Origin: Lineus longissimus
Taxonomy: Eukaryota; Nemertea; Pilidiophora; Heteronemertea; Lineidae
DNA: 64,000 bases
Direction of reading: 5' to 3'
NCBI RefSeq assembly: GCF_910592395.1
Contig: NC_088315.1
Coordinates: forward strand, 16,291,808 to 16,355,807
In this document: piece by piece, positions 52,821 to 61,642 of the stretch
Numbering within the stretch: position 1 is the stretch's first letter
Layout of the letters: every line of letters begins with the position of its first letter
Translations under genes and position numbers: made by a program
The notes under the pieces: model-generated
Told to the model about the DNA's origin: nothing
What the model saw: the letters and a program-made list of their open reading frames with translations, nothing else
Database searches by the model: none

Positions 52821-52942
52821 ATCCAAACTAGGTCACTAGGTCAGGTCAACTTTCAAACTTCTCATACACAAAGTAGGTCAGTAGGTCAGTAGGTCACTAG
52901 GTCAAAAGTTCATAATTTTCCCCAAGTAGCCCATATACTACT
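52821..52942 (-). repeat. Polinton A right terminal inverted repeat
   Basis: Reverse complement of 32790-32911 with no mismatch seen over 122 bp. It ends ...CATATACTACT and is followed directly by the second copy of CTTATG. Confidence 0.93.
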
Positions 52943-52948
52943 CTTATG
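52943..52948. repeat. Target-site duplication of Polinton A, right copy
   Basis: CTTATG, identical to 32784-32789. Confidence 0.95.
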
Positions 52949-53053
52949 ACGATATTCCTTCTCTAAGAGGTCAAGAGCAAAATGAGTCTTACCGCAATTG
53001 GTGACTCCTGAAATCAACATGTTGTGTGGCTCGTAAATAAATACTTCACCCAT
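52943..53053 (-). pseudogene. ATP: Polinton B packaging ATPase, N-terminal part (gene split by Polinton A)
   Basis: From the ATG at 53053 the minus-strand frame runs about 35 codons to the element A junction. It contains the Walker A motif GVTNCGKT at about residues 16-23, followed by the start of a helix. The rest of the gene, with Walker B, is at 32286-32789. The start codon is in the palindrome CCATTTAAATGG, which also supplies the start of the integrase on the other strand. Confidence 0.92.
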
Positions 53054-53061
53054 TTAAATGG
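53050..53061. promoter_or_regulatory. Palindromic divergent start site CCATTTAAATGG
   Basis: The 12-bp perfect palindrome contains the ATG of the integrase (53058-53060, plus strand) and the ATG of the ATPase (53053-53051, minus strand), with only TTAA between them. Both genes therefore have no 5' leader of their own on the non-overlapping side. Each ATG lies in the same TTTAAATGG context used by other B genes. Confidence 0.75.
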
Positions 53062-54155
53062 ATGTAAAGGATGACACACAGCAGTATCTAAGGGATTTGT
53101 ACTACAACCCCGAGAGTCCCGTGGCTTACAGTTCTTTGAGTAAGATGTGGAAACAGGTCAAGGAAGATGGTAAACGTATTAAACAAAAAGAAGTTAAAGA
53201 ATTTCTAGACACACTACCAACTCACCAACTACACAAACCGGCCATTAAGAAATTTACGTTCCGAAAGACAATGGTATCTTACATCTATCAACAATGGCAA
53301 GCAGATATTGTGGACATGCAAAAATTTGAGAAACAAAATAAAGGCAACAGATTCATTTTGACAGTAATTGACCTATTCAGTCGCTATGCTTGGGCTATGG
53401 CCGTTAAGAGCAAGAGAGGAGAAGAAATCAGAGATGCATTTAAAGTGATCTTTGAGGAAGCTAAACCAGAAAAGATCCAGTTTGATGAAGGCAATGAGTT
53501 CTACAACAAACACTTCAAAAAACTCTTAAAAGAAAACAACATTGAGTGGTTCTCTACATTTTCAAGTAAGAAGGCAGCAGTTGTGGAAAGATTCAACAGA
53601 ACTTTAAAGGATAAAATGTGGAAGTACTTCACCGCAAAGGAAACTGACAAGTGGGTCGATGTCTTAGATGAATTGGTGAGCGGGTACAACAACTCATTTC
53701 ACTCATCAATAGGGATGAAACCAATTGACACCAGAAAGAGGGAGAATGAAGGAGTTGTCTGGTACAACCTTTACGGTCTTCACCTCAAAGAAACATTTGG
53801 TGACCCGAAGTACAAAGTAGGTGACAGCGTCAGAATTTCAAAGTACAAGACTATTTTCGGCAAAGGCTACTTGCCCAATTTCACTGAACAAGTCTTTCAA
53901 ATAAGACAGATAATCTTCACTCATCCAATTGTCTACAAACTTGAAGATTACCAAAAGGAAGAAATTCAAGGATATTTCTATGAGGAGGAATTAAGTTATG
54001 TTCCTAATCCTGACCAAATAGAATACAAAATAGAGAAGATAATAAGGCACAAGACCACTAAAGGTAAAAAATACGGATTAGTGAAATGGAAGGGTTACAG
54101 TGATAAATTCAATGAATGGTTACCAATTTCAGGAATAAAAAGCCTAAAAGACTAA
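53058..54155 (+). CDS. INT: Retroviral-type integrase with chromodomain, Polinton B
   Basis: The 365-residue enzyme is intact. A helical N-terminal domain (1 to about 70) is followed by the rve core, with Asp83 in WQADIVD, Asp143 in FDEGNEF and Glu177 in AAVVERFNRTL: a D-D-35-E-like triad. A beta-rich DNA-binding segment lies at about 250-312. A C-terminal chromodomain (about 322-360, with YGLVKWKGYSDKFNEWLP) ends the protein. It is only moderately similar to the element A integrase but has the same layout, including the chromodomain that A has lost to insertion. It would catalyse integration of element ends. It is one of the few large B enzymes with no visible lesion. Confidence 0.95.
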   Translation: MDVKDDTQQYLRDLYYNPESPVAYSSLSKMWKQVKEDGKRIKQKEVKEFLDTLPTHQLHKPAIKKFTFRKTMVSYIYQQWQADIVDMQKFEKQNKGNRFILTVIDLFSRYAWAMAVKSKRGEEIRDAFKVIFEEAKPEKIQFDEGNEFYNKHFKKLLKENNIEWFSTFSSKKAAVVERFNRTLKDKMWKYFTAKETDKWVDVLDELVSGYNNSFHSSIGMKPIDTRKRENEGVVWYNLYGLHLKETFGDPKYKVGDSVRISKYKTIFGKGYLPNFTEQVFQIRQIIFTHPIVYKLEDYQKEEIQGYFYEEELSYVPNPDQIEYKIEKIIRHKTTKGKKYGLVKWKGYSDKFNEWLPISGIKSLKD

Positions 54156-54188
54156 AAAACCTTAATTTAAAAACTTGTTATCCTTTAA

Positions 54189-55109
54189 ATGGAGAGCCAA
54201 ATGGAAAGACAAACAACAGTGAACTATTATGGTACTGTCAATGTTTATCAGTATCCTGCTAATCGGGAGCCGGTTTACCAGTATCCTGTTAATCAGTATC
54301 CTGTTTATCAGGAACCGGTTAATCGGGAACCGGTTAATCGATATCAACCAGTAGTTTCAGGGCCTACATTTAAGTGCAATGCAACAAAACCTGAAAGTGA
54401 ATTTGATAAGAATAGAAGAGGCAATTTACTGGATTATTGTAAATTATGTGGTTCCACATTAACCAAGAAATGTGGTAAATGTGGAGAAGTGAAATTACTA
54501 AGTGATGGTGAATTCGGTAAAGAAGGAAAAAAACGCGAATGTAGAGCTTGTTTTAATTCATACTACAAAGGTTATCTTGATAAAAATGGTAATAGAGAAA
54601 GTCATAAAGTCAGAGTTGATCTAAACAAAATAGCCAAAGGAGATGTATCTAAAGGTGAGTGCCCTGATAACTCGAAATTACATCTAGGTTGTTCCAATGA
54701 GTTATTCATGGATTGGTTAAACTACCAAAGGGGACTATCACAAATACAAATAGTAGATGAGGAGTTGGATCATGTTTTACCAATAAAGGAATTCAAAGAT
54801 CGCCCAGAACTGTGTTACTCTTGGTTTAACATTCGACCAATGTCTAAAACACAAAACAGGCAGAAGAGTTCCACAGTCGACTGGAGTATTTTCAAAGAGC
54901 AATTGGGCTGCTCATTTAACTTTATGGTCAATAAGAGTAATGAAAACTGGTTTGACTATCGAGACCAAAACGTGATAAACGAGTGGGAAAGGATAACAAA
55001 CAAGTATGTTTGGAATAACCCAGTTTTTAACGATATCCTTCTACTTAATGATTTTCAGACATTTTCAGGTATCTTCAGACATTTTCAGACATTTCCTCTG
55101 AATAAATGA
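54189..55109 (+). CDS. HNH endonuclease-like protein with zinc ribbons, Polinton B
   Basis: The 306-residue protein starts at TTTAAATGG. The N-terminal 55 residues are Tyr/Pro/Asn/Gln-rich repeats (YQYPVNQYPVYQ type). A zinc-binding region follows with Cys63, Cys84/87, Cys95/98 and Cys118/121. The HNH core is at about 193-224: DHVLPI with the first His (195), then SWFNIRPMSKTQN with Asn214 and Asn223 in the expected places. HNH enzymes nick or cut DNA. Here the role could be genome processing, superinfection exclusion or recombination. It sits between integrase and polymerase. Intact. Confidence 0.7.
   Translation: MESQMERQTTVNYYGTVNVYQYPANREPVYQYPVNQYPVYQEPVNREPVNRYQPVVSGPTFKCNATKPESEFDKNRRGNLLDYCKLCGSTLTKKCGKCGEVKLLSDGEFGKEGKKRECRACFNSYYKGYLDKNGNRESHKVRVDLNKIAKGDVSKGECPDNSKLHLGCSNELFMDWLNYQRGLSQIQIVDEELDHVLPIKEFKDRPELCYSWFNIRPMSKTQNRQKSSTVDWSIFKEQLGCSFNFMVNKSNENWFDYRDQNVINEWERITNKYVWNNPVFNDILLLNDFQTFSGIFRHFQTFPLNK
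55048..55098. repeat. TTTTCAGACA repeats at the 3' end of the HNH gene
   Basis: Three or four variants of TTTTCAGACA/TTTTCAGGTA within the last codons of the gene. The inverse sequence, TGTCTGAAAA, is repeated at 56178-56238 on the far side of the next two genes. Confidence 0.8.
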
Positions 55110-55384
55110 ATAGAACTTGGGGTTACACAAAACGACCACGTAATTGGAAAGAAAGATTAGAACGATTTCATAGAGAATTAGAGGCAGAAGTAGAGTCAAA
55201 GTTGGAGCCTGGTCCCGAAAAACCTTTAAAACCTGTTGGGTCAGAAAAACCTGCTGGGCCAGAAAAACCTGCTGGGTCGGAAAAACCTTTAAAATTTAAT
55301 GTACTTCAAAAACCTGTAGTGTCTGCAAGATCAACACTAAACACTAGAAATGACAGAACAACTGATTCTAGTTATTCCCACTAA
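55106..55384 (+). CDS. Small Pro/Lys/Glu-rich protein, Polinton B
   Basis: A 92-codon frame starting at AATAAATGA, with its ATG overlapping the stop of the HNH gene. It is basic at the N-terminus and has a central repeat of KPAGPEKPAGSEKPLK type (about 40-65). No domain recognised, probably disordered. The start context and the tight fit support it as a gene, but the length is short. Confidence 0.5.
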   Translation: MNRTWGYTKRPRNWKERLERFHRELEAEVESKLEPGPEKPLKPVGSEKPAGPEKPAGSEKPLKFNVLQKPVVSARSTLNTRNDRTTDSSYSH

Positions 55385-55416
55385 TTAAATGGATGGAGAT
55401 TCCCACTAATTAAATG
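55383..55416. repeat. Duplicated start-site sequence ATTCCCACTAATTAAATGGATG
   Basis: The stretch beginning TTCCCACTAATTAAATGGAT occurs twice in direct succession. The second copy supplies the ATG of the gene at 55414. The first contains another ATG in the same TTAAATGG context, at about 55389. Confidence 0.9.
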
Positions 55417-56073
55417 GATGGTGACAACAAGGTTTATCCAGATTTAAGTAATTTAAACTCTGAAAGTCATTTAAACTATGAAAGGTCTGAAAAGCATACA
55501 GAAAGTAACCCTCAGGCTTTCAGACTACAACAAATATGTGAGGTTAAGAGTTTCTTAGAAAGCGAGATTGAATTTAGAAGAAAGATATTGTCAAAGTACA
55601 AAAAAGCATTTAGCGTAATTACTGGCATTAGTCATAGTCTTAATTTTGTAAGCGTTACGGCTGGCTCAGTTGGTGTGTCTGCATTGGCTGGTGTCATCAC
55701 AGCACCGATAGGTTTTGCACTTGGTGGAGTGACCATTGGTAGCGCCATTATCTCCTCAGCCCTAAGTTGGAAGAAAAAAGATATCCTGAAGAAAATTGAA
55801 AAACATGAGAAGATTGGAATGTTGGCAATTTCAAAACTTAACTCCATCAATGATCTGGTAAGTAAGGCCATGAGTGATTCGCACATTTCAACAGATGAGT
55901 TTACCTTGATTCTCAAAGAAAAGGAAAAATACATTTCCATGAAAAATGCCATCCGAAAAAAACAGAGGGAGGCAAGTTCAGCTGTTGATGTGGAATCTTT
56001 AAAGAAGACTTTTTTAGAAGAAGGAAAAAAAATGGCGCAAACAGAGATGATAGCGAAACTGAAGTCACAGTAA
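55414..56073 (+). CDS. Glycine-rich hydrophobic membrane protein of Polinton B
   Basis: The 219-residue protein is intact. A charged N-terminus leads into a Gly/Ala/Ser/Val-rich hydrophobic region (about 73-112, SVTAGSVGVSALAGVITAPI and following), which could form a membrane hairpin. A helical charged C-terminal domain follows (about 118-219). I recall the same layout, hydrophobic glycine-rich block plus helices, in uncharacterised proteins of cnidarian Polinton-like elements. Function unknown; a pore, fusion or terminal-protein-like role are guesses. Start at ATTAAATGG. Confidence 0.65.
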   Translation: MDGDNKVYPDLSNLNSESHLNYERSEKHTESNPQAFRLQQICEVKSFLESEIEFRRKILSKYKKAFSVITGISHSLNFVSVTAGSVGVSALAGVITAPIGFALGGVTIGSAIISSALSWKKKDILKKIEKHEKIGMLAISKLNSINDLVSKAMSDSHISTDEFTLILKEKEKYISMKNAIRKKQREASSAVDVESLKKTFLEEGKKMAQTEMIAKLKSQ

Positions 56074-56269
56074 TGGTGTTACCAATGATTAATCACCATT
56101 ATCACTATTATCCTCAACCATTATCGGTACCACCATCACTGGGATCAGCATTATTGCCATCAGCACCCCCGATGTATGTTGAAAGTGTCTGAAAATGTCT
56201 GAAAATGTCTGAAAATGTCTGAAAATGTCTGAAAATTTAATTTAGTAATTTTGTTTATTCTAAATAGAA
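56074..56269. repeat. Spacer with TGTCTGAAAA tandem repeats
   Basis: After a partial copy of the B upstream box (TGGTGTTACCAATGATT, 56073-56089) comes a CACCATTATCAC-rich stretch. The unit TGTCTGAAAA is then repeated five times (about 56178-56238). These are the inverse of the TTTTCAGACA repeats at 55048-55098. Confidence 0.85.
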
Positions 56270-57124
56270 ATGGTTGATAAAAATGAGAAAATACATTGTT
56301 CAACATGTAACAAGGAGATATCATACAGCAATCTTTCAGCACATAGGAAAACCAAAGGTCATCAAATGAAGTTATCAAGCCAGTCAGACTCGCATTCACT
56401 GAGTTCTCGTTCACTGCGTTTACCTAACCCTATTCTACTACAAGATACCAAGAAACTTGAACTACAGGACAAAGTCCGATTCGAGGCTAAGGAATTGGAG
56501 AGCATAAAGAATGTGAAGGATATCGAAGTGGTAAAAGAATTTGGTAAACCAGTTGTTACCATTCGTTTAAAAATTAGCAAACAGGCAAAACACGTTTTCG
56601 AGTACAGAGGTAAACTGGAAAAAATTATCTTCAAGCTAACTGATTACCATCATAAAATAAGTATTTCAGTTAAAGCTGAATTTGACAGATCTGGCGAAAA
56701 GGCTATCTATCCTATTCAATCTCCAATGGAAAGCATAATTTCAAGAAATCAGGTAATTAATGCCCTAAACAGTCAATTGAACTACATAAAGGCCGCGATT
56801 GAGGAACAATACTTCGAAGGAAGTGGCCTGAGTTTAAATGAAATCAAGTCGTGCGATCTCACGATATGTTCCTACAAGAAATGTAAAGGCGGCCACTACA
56901 CTTGTTTACCATTCAGAACTAAAGCTGTAATTAATGTGAAATCAAATGATGAGAAATGTTTTCTTTGGAGTATTTTGGCTGCCAAATACAATGACAGCAT
57001 TTCGTGTGAGAGGCAAAAAGGTTTTAATGCAACAGAAATTAACCCCTACAAGATGTATGAAAATGAGATTAAGATCAAATCATTTCCTGTGTGCATTCAA
57101 AAGGATATCCCTAAGATCGAACAA

Positions 57125-58695
57125 CCCTCACCGAAAGGCAGTGCACTGAAAATGACTGCATCACACTGCTTTTGACAGAAACCCCCACTGCATATGACTG
57201 TCTCAGGCATATCATCTTTTCTTAATGTTTTAAAACCACTGATTTTGACTGAAAGACCACTGCAAAGCACTGCCACTTGCATATCATAATGAACGACTTA
57301 TTTCAAAAACACTGCCTATGACTGAAAGACCACTGATTTCCACTTCTCCAACTCTGATCGAAACCCGTGGCATTTTCAACATGACTGAAAACCACTGCTT
57401 TATGACTGTTGAGATTAAGACTTGATGGCAGTGTAAAGCAGTGGTAATTGCAGTCAAATTCAGTGTTAAATATCACCCATAATGCAACCTGAGACAGGAA
57501 GCTAGTAAGTTTGAATTTGATAGTCAAACATTCAAGAAATCATGGTAGCTCTTCATATTTCTCTATATTTACCCGAATTTCAATATGAGCAGATGGGAGT
57601 TTTAGTCAGTTTGAATTGGAACACATAAGGAACCAAATGAATGCAAAAAGGGTAATCTGGACAGACACTGAAGTTGTATTTTCAGCAAATCAAGAAGGCT
57701 GTAGGCCCTATAGGTGTTGTAATGTATGCATACACTGCAAGATATCTGCATGTATCTTCATGCATCTACTGTAGGCCCTATAGGTGTTAATTGTAATGTA
57801 TGCATATACTACAAGATATCTGCATGGGAGCTCAATACACATCAATCAGTCTGTTAAGATCATTATTCTACAGGCCACGTGCAGTTACTTTATTTGGACG
57901 TCAATTTGATCTAGCTTCAATCCCTGACATCACTGACAGTAGCTATGTGCCTGTGTTGTTTCAATTGTCTAGTATTAGTAACCCCATCTGACCACTGTCA
58001 TTATGACAAAGTTTGCAATGACGTCGGTCAAGGACGTGAATTTGTCATCTTTTTACTGTGTCACGTCATCATGCAATGGCGATGTCCTCTATTTGTGCAG
58101 ATGACGTCATCACTGCCATATTGGACGCACCGTCTATAATAGGACAGCAAAAGTAACAGTTGGCTAGAAGTTTTTGCTTTTTCGAACTATTTCTTTGGTT
58201 GTCATCAGCACAGGGGGTCACGTCCCCCAAACCTCTCTCGGCATCCTTGCCTGCATGCCATTGAATAAATTATTCATATTAACACTGAAAATGACTGCTC
58301 CCTCCAGGAGGTTTTGGAAATGGCAGTCAAAATCAGTGGTGTTTCAGTGTGGATTCAGTGTGCTGCGAAATATTTAAATTAACACTGAACCCCACTGCCA
58401 GCCCTGTGCATGATGCATAGTGGTGAGTCATTTTCAGTGTCAAAAGCAGTGGAAATCAGTCAGCCTAAATATTTAAATGAGCACTGCTTTTGACTGCCTT
58501 ACCACTGACTTTGACTGTCTCACCACTGCTTCTGACTGCCTGACCTCTATTGTATATCTACATGCTTTGGTAATGCATGACTGAAAAACACTCCCTGTGA
58601 CTGCTTTCCACTGATTTCAACACTGCCATAAAAATTTAGGTACCACTGCAACCTGACTGAATCCTGACTGATACCACACTGCTTTTCGGTGAGGG
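57125..58695. mobile_element. 1,571-bp non-autonomous DNA transposon in the Polinton B polymerase
   Basis: The ends CCCTCACCGAAAGGCAGTG (57125) and CACTGCTTTTCGGTGAGGG (58695) are inverse copies with one mismatch and are flanked by AA on each side. Removing the element and one AA restores the polymerase frame, which supports a 2-bp target duplication. Both end regions are packed with CACTGC, TGACTG and CAGTG words, as subterminal transposase sites. There is no transposase. The short duplication plus such repeats would fit a CACTA/EnSpm-like family, but that is a guess. TGACGTCA-type sites occur near 58103. Confidence 0.85.
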
Positions 58696-61209
58696 AAGAC
58701 AATGGTATCAAGATTAATGTGTTCAAGTTAGAGAACGAATGGGCTAAAAGCATTTATGCCGCAAAGCTGGAAACACTCTACCTCTCTAAGAACCACGATG
58801 ATGATGATGTTATCGATCTGTTGTATTTCAAGGATCATTTCATGTACATAAGAGACATAAATCTATTTTCAAGACTGACAGGAATAGTGTATTCATTTGT
58901 AGGAGATGCATGAATTACTTTTACAAGAAATCTACACTAGAAAGACATAAATTGAAATGTGGAAAACACGATTACTGTAAGATCAGTCTGCCTCAACCGA
59001 ATAGTAAATGGTCACAACTTAAGTTTGAAAAGCACTCATTCAAGAACAGAGTTCAATTTGTAATCTATGCTGATTTCGAAGCGATAAGCACAACAGTCAA
59101 TGATAACACAACTCAGACAGATACCACTGTTACTACTAAAAAACTATTCAAACAGATTGCGTCAGCAGTTGGAGTTTACGTTCACTCTGACTATCCACAA
59201 ATCTACGCCAGTGGGTATCTCAGTCACAGAGGTGCTGATGTAGTTGACGTTTTCTGTAACTGGTTACTCAGAATGGAAGAGACGTTCTCAACTCTACTGA
59301 AATGCAACATTTCTCTCACCATGACAGACGAAGATTTGGTGAGATACTCACAAGAAACAAACTGTTACTACTGCAATGAATTGTTAGGGTTTCCACATGA
59401 GGACAGAGTTCAAGATCACAATCACTACAATGGAGAATACAGAGGTGCTGCTCACAACGCCTGCAACTTGAACGAGAAGAAAGCCATGTTCGTTCCAGTG
59501 TTTTTTCACAATCTCAGTAATTACGATGCTCACCTCTTCATCAGAAAATTGTTGTCTAGGTCAAACAAGAAACTGAAGTTTCTTGCTAAAAACGCAGAAG
59601 AGTACATTTCATTTGAGTTAGGTTGTTTAAAATTTTTAGACTCTTACAGATTCTTACAGTCTGGATTGGACAACATCACCAAATCTATGGAAGATGGTGA
59701 CTTTAAGATAACAAGGGAGTCTTATCCAAATCCTGACGATTTTAAACTATTGAGGAAGAAAGGATCAGTGCCTTATTCATTTTACACATCACATGAAAGT
59801 TACAGTGTTACTCACTTAGAGAAGTCTATGTTCTTTGATGAATTGAAGAATGAAATGGCGGATGATTCAGTTTACCTAAAATCCAAAGACATATGGGATC
59901 ATTTCAATATCAGAAATCATGGAGAGTTCATCGACCTGTACCTCAAAACAGATGTTCTTTTGTTAGCTGATTTATTCGAGAAATTCAGGGACGTTAATTT
60001 AAACCATTTCCAGATCGATCCTTGTCACTGCTATTCAGCACCTGGCTTGACCTGGTTAGCCGGATTGAAACACACAGACGTCGACATAAATCTCGAACTT
60101 CTTACCGATACCGATATCCTACTTACTTTCGAGAAAGCAATGCGAGGTGGAATTTCGGGTGTTATGGGAACAAGACATGTCAAGGCCGATGAGATTCATA
60201 AGCTCCTGTACATAGACGCAAATAACCTCTATGGCTGGGCAATGATGGAAAGTCAGCCTTACGGCAGTTTTCAAATGTTTGACGGTAATAATACTATTAA
60301 CAAAAAGAAGATCATGTCAATTCCTAAAGACAGTGAAGTAGGATATCTTTTTGAAGTAGATTTAGGTTATCCAGAGGAAATCAAGTTCAAGTCAAGAACT
60401 TTCCATTCTGTCCAGAATCGCTTTTCATAGACGACGACGAATTAAGTCCTTACCAGAAAGAGTTACTCATTGGTGGCACCATTGGTGACGAGAAGAGGTC
60501 AAAGGTAGAAAAATTGATCCTCACACAGAAGGACAAGACCAACTACATCGTGCATTACAGACTTTTACAGTTTTACTTAAATCAAGGAATGATACTGAAA
60601 AAGGTCCATTCTTTCATCAGTTTCAAACAATCAAAGTGGTTGAAATCATACATCGACTTCAACACTAAAAAGAGGATGGCTTCTACTACTGATTTCGAGA
60701 AAGATTACTTCAAATTAATGAACAATGCTTTCTATGGAAAGACATGTGAAAACGTAAGGAACAGGGTAGAAATTGAACTGGTGACAGATGGGGAAAGTGC
60801 CAAGAACTTCATGGCAAGTCCCAGGTTTTCATCGATTAACATCTTTGACGAAAGTAGCGCGGCAATTTGCATGAGGAAAACATCAATAAAGTTTAACAAA
60901 CCAATCTACATAGGAGCTGCAGTACTGGAGTTGTCCAAGCTGCTGATGTATGAATTCTACTACAACATACTTCAACCTCACTTTGGTGAGAAAAACCTAG
61001 AACTTCTTTATTTGGACACGGATTCTTTCGTTTTAAAGATCAAAACAGATGATTTAACAGCAGACCTCAAAGGATTAAAGGATCACTTCGACTTCAGTAA
61101 TTACCCAAAGGATAATCCTCTTTACGACACTAGCAAGAAGAAAGTTCCAGGCCACTTTAAGGATGAGCTGGGAGGAGACGAAATGATAGAATTTATTGCC
61201 TTGAGGAGT

Positions 61210-61268
61210 AAGATGTATGCGTACAGAACTGAGGAGTAAGATGTATGCGTACAGAACTGAGGAGTAAG
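61210..61268. repeat. Three tandem copies of a 28-bp unit inside the polymerase
   Basis: AGGAGTAAGATGTATGCGTA followed by CAGAACTG is present twice in full and once in part. It encodes part of the conserved SKMYAYR motif. Two extra 28-bp units add 56 bp, which shifts the frame. Confidence 0.92.
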
Positions 61269-61601
61269 ATGTATGCGTACAGAACCAAGACTATGTCCCG
61301 AGAACAAAGTTCGACTAAAAATCCAGAAACAAAGAAATTGAAGGGAATCGCTAAGAATGTAGTGAATAAGTCTATTACATTTGATGACTACGTTGATTGT
61401 CTTGAAAACACTAAGACTTTTAATCACAAAATGCGTCATCTGAGGTCAGAAAAGCATCAAATGTATCTTGAAGAGATTGATAAGAAGAGCTTAAGTCCTT
61501 TCGATGATAAGCGTTTCATCTTAGAGGATGGCATCTCTACATTGCCCTACGGTATTTACTATGAAAAATACATTGATTACAGTGATTTAATGAATGTTTA
61601 A

Positions 61602-61642
61602 CTAATTAAATCACTTTAATTAAACATTTTAATTAAATAGAA
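61602..61642. promoter_or_regulatory. AATTAAA-rich leader before the penton-like gene
   Basis: The spacer has TTTAATTAAA-type palindromes repeated three times and ends AATTAAATAGAAATGG at the start codon. Same AT-rich start signature as other B genes, though shifted by a few bases. Confidence 0.4.

Larger units (their letters stand above)
32790..52942. mobile_element. Polinton/Maverick A (inner, younger), 20,153 bp
   Basis: The element has AGTAGTATATGGGC at its left end and the exact inverse at its right end, a terminal repeat of at least 122 identical bp, and a perfect 6-bp target duplication. It encodes PolB, ATPase, protease, major capsid and penton proteins and an integrase: the full Polinton set. 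Most structural and replication genes are open. The only clear lesion is the 1,091-bp insertion in the integrase. It sits inside the ATPase gene of Polinton B. Confidence 0.95.
56270..61601 (+). pseudogene. POLB: Protein-primed family-B DNA polymerase of Polinton B, multiply disrupted
   Basis: Pieces at 56270-57124, 58696-58913, 58910-60430, 60431-61239 and 61245-61601 are consecutive parts of one polymerase. The first has a C2H2-like finger (CSTCNKEISYSNLSAH) and the KCFLWSILAA block seen at the N-terminus of such enzymes. The middle has exonuclease motifs (YADFEA, HNLSNYDAHLF, LKTDVLLLAD) with an endonuclease VII-like insert (CYYCNELL and then DHNHYNGEYRGAAHNACNLN). The last pieces have motif A (DANNLYGWAM), motif B (KLMNNAFYGKTCENV), motif C (YLDTDSF) and SKMYAYRT. 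Lesions: a transposon at 57125-58695, frame changes near 58890 and 60408, and a 28-bp triplication at 61210-61268. Confidence 0.88.

Noticed and set aside
54162-54347. Minus-strand frame with ISINRFPINRFLINRIL repeats
   Set aside because: It is the antisense of the Tyr/Pro/Asn repeat at the start of the HNH gene.
58547-58753. Minus-strand frame across the transposon/polymerase junction
   Set aside because: Half of it is transposon end and half is antisense of the polymerase.
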